A stretch of DNA of 64,000 nucleotides from JAJFUV01 sp964384215 (GTDB lineage: Bacteria; Acidobacteriota; Terriglobia; Bryobacterales; Bryobacteraceae), in NCBI GenBank assembly GCA_964384215.1, contig CAYLLB010000019.1, positions 1-64,000 of the forward strand, written 5' to 3'. The notes under the pieces are model-generated. The model searched no databases. It was given only the letters and a program-made list of their open reading frames with translations, and was not told where the DNA came from. Position numbers and translations under genes: made by a program. Of the stretch, positions 15,404 through 24,469 are shown piece after piece; positions within the stretch are counted from its first letter, which is position 1, and every line of letters starts with the position of its first letter.

Positions 15404-18400
15404 TCAAGGGCCGCTGCGCGGAGCCGCCACCTGGAATTCGAACAGGTTCTCGGAGACTTTTAGGCCTTTCGAATCAATAACTTCTGCAGCCAACCGGTAG
15501 TCTCCCGCGTGGGTTGCTTTCCACGCCGCATCCCCAAGCTTGGCTGTTGAATCCGCTGCGATTGAGCCCTGGAACTCCCCTTGCGCCACGGTCTTTTCTC
15601 CGGCCTCCTGAATGCGCCAGCGGACCTTCGCGCCCGGGAGGTCCGTCCAGCGGTCGTTGATCGCCCAAACTCCCACCCGCACCTCCTCGCCCGGCTGCCA
15701 GCGATCGCGGTCGTACTCCAGGCTCGCCAGGACCGGTTGGAAGCTGCGCTGGACGGTGTAGTAGACCTTGTGCGGCACCCGGTAGAAGTCGATGCAGGCC
15801 ATGGTGACCGACGGCCAGATGTCGATGGCGTGGAAGTGGAAGATGCCACCCGCGTCGTATTTGCGCCGCCGCATGCGTTCAATGGCAAGCTGAAACAACC
15901 GCGAGACGTAGTCCTGCGTGCGCGGAATGTACTGTTCGAGCGTCAGGCCGGCCGGGTCGCCCCAGGCGCGCATGGCTTCCGGGATCTGCAGCTTGTGGAA
16001 GATCCAATCCTCGGCGTGGTCTTTGATAGGCCATGCATTGGGCATGAACTTGATCAAGGATGAGTAGTTCGGCAGCGCCGTGGCTCCAAGCTCGGTAACG
16101 AACTTCTCCTCGAGCTTTCCGTACTGCCAGATGTTGCCGCTGTACCAGCCGTAGTAAACGTGGGCATCTCCGTAACGCCCGGTGGAGCGTACGACCAACC
16201 GGTGTTGCGGATCGTTGAAAAACAGCCGCGGCGCAAGGTGCTTGGTCAGGTCGCGGTAGTTTTCCAGATCCTCCTCGTCGCTGGTGGACCAGGCCATGAC
16301 GGAAGGATGGTTGCGCACATAGCGTATGTGCGGGTCATAAAGCTGGGCGGCGCGCAAGGAAAACTCGCGATCGTGCGGATACCATGCTTCCAGGAAGTCC
16401 TGCCAGATGAGCACGCCGTTTTCATCGGCCAAATCGTAAAACTCGCGGTTGGTGAAATGGCAGTGGATACGGATGGCGTTCACGTTCATGCCGAGCATGA
16501 GCTTGAAATCCCGTTCATTGGCCGCCCGGTCCATTTCCGACAGGAAGAGGTTGTAGTAGTAGTTTGTACCGCGCACGAAGAAGCGCTTGCGGTTCAGGTA
16601 GAAGTTCCAGCCGATGCTCTCGATCTCGCGTATGCCCACGGCGAGGGTCTTGCCGTCCACCGGAGCGCCTGCCGGATCGAGCAGCCGTACATCCAGAGTG
16701 TAAAGGTTGGGCTTGCCGTGATCCCAGGTCCACCACAGTTGGGGATTCGCGAGATTGAACACCAGTTGCGTATGGTCCGCGGTGGCCGCCGCGCGAATGC
16801 GGTAGCTCTCGTTCGAGGTGAAGTTGCGCGGCCGCAGCGTCAACTCCCATTGGGCGCCGTCACCGGGCGCTTCGGCTTCGAGGTCCACTTCCACGGCCGC
16901 CCCTTTGTCCACCAGGCGCGTGTTCACCGCCACGTCGCGGATGCGAGCGGCCGTTCCCGCCACCAGGCGCACACTACGCGTGATGCCCAGTGCGGTGATG
17001 TCGTCCGGCTTCTGGTCCACATTGCCGTAGGAGCCCTTGACGTAATAGGGGCGGTGGCGCCAGTAGTAAGTGACCGGCGTCCAGATGCGCACCAGCAGCT
17101 CGTTTTCCGCGTCGAACTTCACCTGCCCGGTCACGTTGTAATCGTAGGGATCGATGTAGCCTTCGTGGCGGCCGAGCGAGTGCCCGTTCAGGAATGCGTC
17201 GGCATAATAGTCGGTGGCGTCGAATTCGAGGCGCAACTGCTTTCCGGACATGGCCTGCGGAACCCGGAAGCGCTTGCGGTACCACCACTCCTTGTAGCTG
17301 ACCCAGTCGGCATCGTGGGTGTAGATCTTAGCCGGGTCCAGCCACTGTATATGCGCGCTTCCTGGTACGCGCACCTTGCGCCACTCCGAGTTCGGCCCGG
17401 TGCCCTTTTCTCCCCACGCCAGCTCCCACTCGCCGTCCAGGGCGAGGATGGGCGGCTGAAACGCGGCCGGGGCGGAGACCCCGGTTTCGACGTGATAATC
17501 CAGTTCGCGTTCCGCTGGGGGATTTACCGCAAGGCTTCCCTTTTCCGGCCCGGCCACCTTCACCAGCAGCGGGTTGCGCAGGATCCGGTTCTCCTTGCGG
17601 GCTTCCATCACGGTGTTGTCGCCCTGCCAGCGTGGAAACGTCAGGGCGATCTGGGTGCGCCCGCCGGCCGACTTGGCCTCGAAGCGCCGCGAGCCGATGC
17701 CGGTCCAGTCCAGCTTCTCGTCCAGCGCCACAATGCCCAGAGCGCCGTAATTCTCCTCCCGCCGGTAGTAGACCGCATGGCCGCCGGGCAGCTTCTTCCA
17801 TGGGCGCGGGCCGATTTCGTGATCCGGCGGCTCTTCGGGTTCGGGCCCCGTGGGCCAGCCGTATTCGGAGCCGTTCACAAAGCGGTCGAAGGGAAGGTAC
17901 GGCAGGGCACTCACGGCGGCGAAGCGGAAGCCTCCCGTGGCCGACCATTTGAGCCAGGCGCTATCGGCGGTCCACGTCATCTCCCAGGAGGCGGTTGCGT
18001 TGGACAGGCGCAGCAGGGCGCGCAAAGGGCCGGCTTCCAGGAATTCCACTTTGGTGAAGCCGCCGCCCGTTTCGGGCGTCGTCCACCCGGTGTTCTCACC
18101 CGTGACGCCCGTGGGACCACGCTCGGGGACTTTCTCCGCGACGTGTATGTCGTCCTTCAACGCTTCGGCGCTTTCGGGTGTTGTCTCCACCAGGTTCAGC
18201 ACGCGCCGCGGCCCTGCCGTGAGATTGTAAGCCTCGACAATCGCCGGAACCCCCGTGTCGATCATCACGCGGAAATGGCTGTTGCCCAGTTCGACGCGCC
18301 GCATGCCCACCCGGCGCAGCACGATGGGGTTGCGGAATGTCGAGGTGTTCGGCTGGCAACAAGAGATCCGGTAGACGGGCAGCTCGCCGGGAATGAGCGA

Positions 18401-18622
18401 ACCTGGAATCAGCAACTCGTTCCCCGCTATCTGCCAGGGAAGTTCCTCGCCTTTCGCGCCGGCCACCACGAACGGGCCTCGCGCGCCCCCCAGTTTGTCG
18501 AGCGGTATGGCGACGGCTTCGTTCGTCCGCCGGTAGAGCCCCGTGGGCTCCTCCAGGCGCACCGTCCAGACTTCAGCCGCCACCAGCGGTAATCCCAGGA
18601 CCAGCAACGCTAGTGATCGCAT
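15404..18622 (-). CDS. Exported glycoside hydrolase family 2 enzyme with an extra N-terminal domain
   Basis: 1072 residues with a signal peptide (MRSLALLVLGLPLVAA). Residues ~20-385 form an additional beta-rich domain with no GH2 counterpart (GARGPFVVAGAKGEELPWQI, RRVELGNSHFRVMIDTG). The GH2 part starts near residue 392 (LDGEWELAWG) with a jelly-roll (YRKRFRVP, LEFDATDYYADAFLNGHSLG), the Ig-like domain and the TIM barrel (VNAIRIHCHF, GVLIWQDFLEAWYPHD). The acid/base region reads MAWSTSDEED (~residue 778) where beta-mannosidases have NNE; the nucleophile is probably the Glu of FVTELG (~842). Specificity is likely mannosidase- or glucuronidase-like, not certain. It is divergent from murQ, 31 bases apart. 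Confidence 0.85.
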   Translation of the reverse strand: MRSLALLVLGLPLVAAEVWTVRLEEPTGLYRRTNEAVAIPLDKLGGARGPFVVAGAKGEELPWQIAGNELLIPGSLIPGELPVYRISCCQPNTSTFRNPIVLRRVGMRRVELGNSHFRVMIDTGVPAIVEAYNLTAGPRRVLNLVETTPESAEALKDDIHVAEKVPERGPTGVTGENTGWTTPETGGGFTKVEFLEAGPLRALLRLSNATASWEMTWTADSAWLKWSATGGFRFAAVSALPYLPFDRFVNGSEYGWPTGPEPEEPPDHEIGPRPWKKLPGGHAVYYRREENYGALGIVALDEKLDWTGIGSRRFEAKSAGGRTQIALTFPRWQGDNTVMEARKENRILRNPLLVKVAGPEKGSLAVNPPAERELDYHVETGVSAPAAFQPPILALDGEWELAWGEKGTGPNSEWRKVRVPGSAHIQWLDPAKIYTHDADWVSYKEWWYRKRFRVPQAMSGKQLRLEFDATDYYADAFLNGHSLGRHEGYIDPYDYNVTGQVKFDAENELLVRIWTPVTYYWRHRPYYVKGSYGNVDQKPDDITALGITRSVRLVAGTAARIRDVAVNTRLVDKGAAVEVDLEAEAPGDGAQWELTLRPRNFTSNESYRIRAAATADHTQLVFNLANPQLWWTWDHGKPNLYTLDVRLLDPAGAPVDGKTLAVGIREIESIGWNFYLNRKRFFVRGTNYYYNLFLSEMDRAANERDFKLMLGMNVNAIRIHCHFTNREFYDLADENGVLIWQDFLEAWYPHDREFSLRAAQLYDPHIRYVRNHPSVMAWSTSDEEDLENYRDLTKHLAPRLFFNDPQHRLVVRSTGRYGDAHVYYGWYSGNIWQYGKLEEKFVTELGATALPNYSSLIKFMPNAWPIKDHAEDWIFHKLQIPEAMRAWGDPAGLTLEQYIPRTQDYVSRLFQLAIERMRRRKYDAGGIFHFHAIDIWPSVTMACIDFYRVPHKVYYTVQRSFQPVLASLEYDRDRWQPGEEVRVGVWAINDRWTDLPGAKVRWRIQEAGEKTVAQGEFQGSIAADSTAKLGDAAWKATHAGDYRLAAEVIDSKGLKVSENLFEFQVAAPRSGP

Positions 18623-18653
18623 CGGTAGCGTCCTTCTACGATAATAGTCTTAC

Positions 18654-19565
18654 ATGATCGAGAACCTCCTGACCGAGCAGCGTAATCCGGCGTCGGCGGA
18701 CATCGATGCCATGTCCACCGAAGAAATGCTCGGTGTGATGAACGGCGAGGACCGCAAGGTGGCCGAAGCAGTGGCGAAGGAAATTCCTGCCATCGCCAAG
18801 GCGGTGGACGCCATTGCGGCGGCCATGAAGAAAGGCGGGCGGCTGTTTTATATCGGAGCCGGCACCAGCGGGCGATTGGGTGTGTTGGACGCCTCCGAAT
18901 GCAGGCCCACTTTCAGCGTGCCGGCCGAAATGGTGCAAGGCATCATGGCGGGTGGCATGGAAGCGCTGTATAAGGCAACCGAAGCCAGCGAGGACGACGC
19001 GGAAGCAGGCGCGCGAGACCTCATGGAGCGCGGATTCACCCCGGCTGACTCGCTTGTGGGAATTGCAGCGAGCGGCCGCACCCCTTACGTGCTCGGGGCC
19101 GTTCGCGCCGCCAGGAAGATGGGCGCTGTCACCGCCGGCATCAGTTGCACGCCAGACTCCGAGCTGAGCCGCGCGGTGGAGTTCCCCATCACGCCCACGC
19201 CGGGGCCCGAGATCGTCGCCGGCTCGACGCGGCTCAAGGCCGGGACGGCCACCAAGCTGGTGCTGAACATGATCTCGACCGGCGTCATGATCCGGCTCGG
19301 CTACGTTTACGGCAACCTGATGGTGAACGTGCAGCCGAGCAACGAGAAGCTTGTGGACCGCGCGCGGCGCATCATCTCGGCCGCCGCCGGGGTCGATTAC
19401 GCCCGCGCGGGCGAACTGCTCGAAGCCGGAGGCCGCAACGTGCCGGTCGCCATCGTCATGGCGAAGTTGAATGTCGCGCGCGAGGAAGCGGAGCAGCGGC
19501 TTGCTGCCGCCCAAGGCCGCCTGCGGGCGGCGATTGGAGAGGGGGGCGCCCAGGCGCGCCACTAA
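18654..19565 (+). CDS. murQ: N-acetylmuramic acid 6-phosphate etherase
   Basis: 303 residues, full length for MurQ. The SIS domain carries YIGAGTSGRLGVLDASE, ECRPTF, GIAASGRTPYV and GSTRLKAGTATKLVLNM, the diagnostic MurQ motifs, and ends with a helical C-terminal domain. It cleaves the D-lactyl ether of MurNAc-6-P to GlcNAc-6-P and D-lactate during peptidoglycan recycling. It is followed four bases later by murA, so recycling and de novo muropeptide precursor synthesis are genetically linked here. Confidence 0.95.
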   Translation: MIENLLTEQRNPASADIDAMSTEEMLGVMNGEDRKVAEAVAKEIPAIAKAVDAIAAAMKKGGRLFYIGAGTSGRLGVLDASECRPTFSVPAEMVQGIMAGGMEALYKATEASEDDAEAGARDLMERGFTPADSLVGIAASGRTPYVLGAVRAARKMGAVTAGISCTPDSELSRAVEFPITPTPGPEIVAGSTRLKAGTATKLVLNMISTGVMIRLGYVYGNLMVNVQPSNEKLVDRARRIISAAAGVDYARAGELLEAGGRNVPVAIVMAKLNVAREEAEQRLAAAQGRLRAAIGEGGAQARH

Positions 19566-19569
19566 CATA

Positions 19570-20828
<1,259 letters not shown>

Positions 20829-20832
<4 letters not shown>

Positions 20833-21224
20833 GCACGCCATCCGTGCCGCCGCATAAGCATCACAGTCCCGGTTTTCTCGCCCTGGTTAACGACGCGAAA
20901 ACGCGCGTCCGCGAGATCGATATCGAACAGTTCAAGCGCATGAGGGAATCGGGCGAGAAGTTTCTGCTCGTCGACGTGCGCGAAGAGAGCGAGTTTGCCG
21001 CCGGGCACGCCGCTGGCGCCATGCACCTTGGCAAGGGGGTCATCGAACGCGACATCGAGACCGCCGTGCCCGATAAGTCGGCCTGCCTGGTGCTCTATTG
21101 CGGAGGAGGATTCCGCTCGGCCCTGGCCGGCGACAACCTGCGGAAGATGGGCTATACGAACGTCATTTCACTCGATGGAGGCTGGAGGGCCTACGTGTGC
21201 GCAAACCTCCCCGTCGAGCCCTGA
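20829..21224 (+). CDS. Rhodanese-like sulfurtransferase
   Basis: 131 residues, a single rhodanese domain: FLLVDVREESEFAAGHAAGA, then the active-site loop YCGGGFRSA with cysteine C91, then GYTNVISLDGGWRAY. A ~35-residue N-terminal extension (HKHHSPGFLALVNDAKTRV) precedes the domain. It is cytoplasmic and presumably a persulfide carrier. The start codon overlaps the murA stop (ATGA), indicating translational coupling; a link to cell-wall synthesis is not obvious. Confidence 0.93.
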
Positions 21225-21254
21225 GACGGTCACAAATGGGTGCGGGGCCCAGGG

Positions 21255-22559
21255 CTAAACCATGGGCCCGATGTGAACGGGAGCTTTCTTGCGCCTCGGC
21301 CGCGGCGTCCGCTTGGCGGCCGTTGAGCTTCCGGCCTTCGAGCCGGCCTTGCGGCGCGTGGCTTTCTTGCGAGGCTTCGGCGGTTCGTCAACCGGGATGG
21401 CTGTGGGCTGTCCTTCCACGATAGGCTGCGGCTCGTCGGCCGGGGCCTCTTCTTCCGCTGGAGCAGGCGGTTCTTCCGGCAACGCCGGCGGATAGAATTC
21501 CGCGCCCAGGTGTACCAGCAAGCCCTTTTCCTCGTCCGGCTCAATCCGCACAAGCAGCTTGTCTTGGGCGAAGTTGAGCAACTCGGCGAATTCCTGGAAG
21601 CCGTAGTGGGTCGGATCGAACTGCGGATTCACCTCCCGCACCCACGCCGCCAAGTCGTCGGCGAGCACTCCGCTGTCCATCTCGATGCGGTGCGTCTCCA
21701 GCACATCCCTGAGCATCGACAAAGCCTCGGCCGGATCCACGACAGGCGTCTCGGGTTCCGCCGAGGGCTTCCGCCGGATGAGGTAGCGGCCTTCGCTGCC
21801 GCTCAACTCGATGTAGCCGGCGTTGCGCATTTTCTCGACGAAATCCGAAAAGCTTCCCGCGCCGTACGCCCTCTCGCTGAATCGCGAGTCGAGCTGCAGC
21901 ATCGTCGACTTGAGCAGTCCGAGCTGCGGCTGCACGGAGCGGCGCTCGAGTACCTGCAAGGCCCTCTCCACAAGGGGCATGGCCTGGGCCAGGTCGAGCG
22001 GCGCGGGCTTCTGCCGCGGCGGGCGCTGGGATGGTTGTTGTTGTTGCTGCGGATGCTGTGCGCCGCGCGAACTCCTGTGCTGCGGGGCCTCATCGTCCAG
22101 CAGCGACTCGTAGCTGATGAACTCGTGGCAGTTCTGCTGCAGAATCGTGCTGGTGAACGCCTTGCCTCCTACCACGAACACGGTCTTGCCGTAAGATTTC
22201 AGCTTGTTCACCAGCGGAATGAAGTCGCTGTCGCCGCTGACGATAGCGAAAGCCGTTACGTTGGAGTGAGTGAAAGCCATCTCCAGCGCGTCGAGCGCAA
22301 GGTTGATATCGGCGCCGTTCTTGTCGCCGCGCGGAGACGGAATGCGCTGCACCATCTGGACGGCGTTCTCCGCCATGCTGCGCGTGGCCGCTTCGCAGCG
22401 CCCCCAGTTGGCGTAAGCCAACTTGGAAACGATGTCGCCGCGTTCCTTAAGGGCATTGAGCGCCACCGAAACATCGAATTCCCGGCGCAGCGTCGATTTC
22501 ACGCCGATTTCGATGTTGTCAAAATCCACAAATACCGCGATGTTGAGTCTTTCTTGCAT
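21255..22559 (-). CDS. NYN-domain (LabA-like) putative ribonuclease with OST-HTH/LOTUS domains
   Basis: 434 residues from ATG 22559, preceded by GAGGAAGG. Residues 1-150 are a NYN/PIN-like nuclease domain with the acidic cluster FVDFDNIE, NGADINLALDALEMA and IVSGDSDFIPLVNKL. After a Gln/Pro linker (~165-185) two OST-HTH/LOTUS-like winged helices follow: LGLLKSTMLQLDSRFSERAY...GSFSDFVEKM (~195-260) and LADDLAAWVREV...GFQEFAELLNF (~295-340). The tail is Pro/Glu-rich, then Lys/Arg/Ala-rich. NYN-LOTUS proteins are predicted RNA-binding RNases; the basic tail would aid nucleic-acid contact. Confidence 0.85.
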   Translation of the reverse strand: MQERLNIAVFVDFDNIEIGVKSTLRREFDVSVALNALKERGDIVSKLAYANWGRCEAATRSMAENAVQMVQRIPSPRGDKNGADINLALDALEMAFTHSNVTAFAIVSGDSDFIPLVNKLKSYGKTVFVVGGKAFTSTILQQNCHEFISYESLLDDEAPQHRSSRGAQHPQQQQQPSQRPPRQKPAPLDLAQAMPLVERALQVLERRSVQPQLGLLKSTMLQLDSRFSERAYGAGSFSDFVEKMRNAGYIELSGSEGRYLIRRKPSAEPETPVVDPAEALSMLRDVLETHRIEMDSGVLADDLAAWVREVNPQFDPTHYGFQEFAELLNFAQDKLLVRIEPDEEKGLLVHLGAEFYPPALPEEPPAPAEEEAPADEPQPIVEGQPTAIPVDEPPKPRKKATRRKAGSKAGSSTAAKRTPRPRRKKAPVHIGPMV

Positions 22560-22853
22560 CGCCTTCCTCTCTTCTTTGCCCACGTGTTCACGAGTGCCGC
22601 GCGGATCCTCCGCGTGGCCTTGCGACGCGCACTCTTCAGGATGAGAATTCATCTATCGGGCGGCGACAATCCCAATCGAGCGGCGGTTTCCGCGCCCGCT
22701 TCCACGCCGCACTGGCGGAGAGCACATCCATCGCACATTGGCTGTGTGCGCTCCGGCGGCTAGGACGTCGCAATCGGTGGATCACACCCCATCCACCACA
22801 ACCATTGTAACGTGAGCGGGGCGGTTTGGTTTCACCTATCAGGTGTCACCAGG

Positions 22854-23099
22854 TCACCGCCACGACATCGTCAAGGGACGTGAAATCCCTCCGGGCGGGA
22901 CTACGGCGTCCCAGGCGCGGATCGCCGGAGGCACAGCCACGATCCTGCCGGTCGAGAAGCGCAGCGTGACAATCTGCCGCGGCTTCACGCTGAATCGATA
23001 CGTACCGGCGTTGCCGCGAAGCGCCTGCGCCTGCCTTCCCATCAGGTTCGCGCGGCGGCCTCGAGTGGCCAGGATAGAAGGGACAGCCTCGTTAGAAAA
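22854..23099 (-). pseudogene. C-terminal remnant of a glycoside hydrolase (alpha-mannosidase-like)
   Basis: In the 22560-23223 gap the only protein-like signal is this minus-strand stretch of about 80 codons: NEAVPSILATRGRRANLMGR, then GTYRFSVKPRQIVTLRF. The pattern NLxGR...YRFxxKPxxIxTLRF is how GH38-type and similar glycosidases end. There is an in-frame TGA immediately upstream and no partner domain nearby, so I read it as debris of a deleted gene. The rest of the gap shows no gene. Confidence 0.35.
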
Positions 23100-23223
23100 T
23101 CAGCTTCAACAAGAGTTACAACAGCCGGCGTTGTGGCCGACCCTGGCGATCACCTAAACCGCTTGGGAAGCGGAACCCCATGCCCCACCCCCACCTGCAC
23201 TTAACGAACCGGCGTGCGTCCCT

Positions 23224-24288
23224 CTACGCGCCGGACATACCCCCTTTTCCCGCTTGCATCATCCCCCGGGAACGCCGGGTGGACTCGCGCTCGACCAGAT
23301 TGAGCGGGATGAAGACATCAGCCGGGCGCAGCGAGCCTCCAGACTCGATCAGTTGCAGCAGTATCTCAGCCGCTTTCGCGCCCATGGCAGCCGGACTCTG
23401 ATCCACAGTGGTAAGAGGTACGCGCAACAGATCGCTGTAGTGAACGTTTCCCGCGCCGACGATGGCTACATCCTGGGGTACGCGCAGCCCTGCGTCCAGC
23501 GTGGCCTTGATTGCGTTGGCCGCAATCGGGTCATTGAAACAAAACACCCCGTCCGGCCTGGGCCGGCTTGCAAGCAACTGGCGCATCGCCTGGTATGCCG
23601 CCGCATCCACCGATTCCGTACCAGCCCTGGTGGTGTCGACGATCAGGCTGGGAATGGCCTTACCATCGTGCGCCTCCAGGGCCTGCAGATAGCCTTCGAG
23701 ACGCCCGGGCCCTGTCGCGATACTCGTGCAACTGATGTGCGCCACATGCCGGCAGCCTACATTGAGCAGGTGCTCGGTGGCGAGCCGGCCGAGAGCCAGA
23801 TTGTCGATCCCTACAAAATGCGCCTTAATGGCGGGGTATCGGCGGTCCAGTAAAACGAAGGGCACTTCCCTCCGTTGAAGCTCTTCAAACAACGAAAGAT
23901 CGCTCTGCGACTGCGCCGACGCGATGACAAGCCCGTCCACGCGTCGTGCCAGCAGCAGTTCCACCACCTGCCGTTCCGCCTCCGGATTCTCCTCGGAATC
24001 GGCCAGCAGCAGGGTGTACTGCTTGGATTGGACCTGCCTGGTCACTCCGTGCGCGATCTCCGCGAAGAAGGAGTGCATCAGTTCGGGGATCACCAGGCCG
24101 ATGGCTTTGCTGCGGCCCACGCTGAGCCCGCGCGCCAGAAGGTTCGGCTGGTAGTTCAACTCCCGCACACACTCCAGCACGCGCTGGCGGGTCGCCTCGC
24201 TGATGTCCTTGTGGCCCTTCAGCGCCTTGCAGACAGCAGCAGTAGAAATCCCCAGCCGGTTTGCCACATCTCGAAGACGTACCGGCAT
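23224..24288 (-). CDS. LacI-family transcriptional regulator
   Basis: 354 residues. The N-terminal helix-turn-helix (VRLRDVANRLGISTAAVCKA) and hinge (ELNYQPNLLARGLSVG) are followed by a periplasmic-binding-like effector domain (KAIGLVIPELMHSFFAEIAH, RRVDGLVIASAQSQ, DGVFCFNDPIAANAI, PLTTVDQSPAAMGAKAAEIL). It binds a sugar or related effector and represses neighbouring or distant catabolic genes. Its own promoter (24388-24416) carries an operator-like palindrome at the predicted start site, so autorepression is likely. The nearest catabolic genes are the amidohydrolase/PLP enzyme/RidA group upstream. Confidence 0.93.
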   Translation of the reverse strand: MPVRLRDVANRLGISTAAVCKALKGHKDISEATRQRVLECVRELNYQPNLLARGLSVGRSKAIGLVIPELMHSFFAEIAHGVTRQVQSKQYTLLLADSEENPEAERQVVELLLARRVDGLVIASAQSQSDLSLFEELQRREVPFVLLDRRYPAIKAHFVGIDNLALGRLATEHLLNVGCRHVAHISCTSIATGPGRLEGYLQALEAHDGKAIPSLIVDTTRAGTESVDAAAYQAMRQLLASRPRPDGVFCFNDPIAANAIKATLDAGLRVPQDVAIVGAGNVHYSDLLRVPLTTVDQSPAAMGAKAAEILLQLIESGGSLRPADVFIPLNLVERESTRRSRGMMQAGKGGMSGA

Positions 24289-24367
24289 AATGGTCTCGCG
24301 CGACGAGGCGCTTCTCCAGCGTGGGCGAAACGGGTAGACTTTGGTGTCCTGCTCGTTCCACCCCCAC

Positions 24368-24379
24368 TAAACCGATTAA
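24368..24379. promoter_or_regulatory. Candidate LacI-family operator
   Basis: TAAACC|GATTAA is an imperfect 12-base palindrome with the central CG typical of LacI-family operators (4 of 6 half-site positions symmetric). It lies about 10 bases downstream of the -10 box of the lacI-type gene, i.e. over the predicted transcription start. Confidence 0.4.
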
Positions 24380-24387
24380 GTGGAATA

Positions 24388-24416
24388 ATTATAAGCGACC
24401 CCAAAGTTGCCGTCAA
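24388..24416 (-). promoter_or_regulatory. Sigma-70 promoter of the LacI-type regulator
   Basis: Read on the minus strand: TTGACG (24416-24411), 17-base spacer, TATAAT (24393-24388). The leader to the start codon at 24288 is about 90 nt. The hexamers are near-perfect and the local sequence is AT-rich. Confidence 0.7.
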
Positions 24417-24469
24417 GAGTTTTTTGTCAGCGGCTTCCGGCGCGCCGCGCCATAACCTGACCCAGCTCT

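Noticed and set aside
16160..18592. 810-codon open frame antisense to the GH2 gene
   Set aside because: High-GC shadow of the minus-strand GH2 gene; no family motif, Arg/His/Val-rich composition and no ribosome site. The GH2 frame has clear domain motifs.
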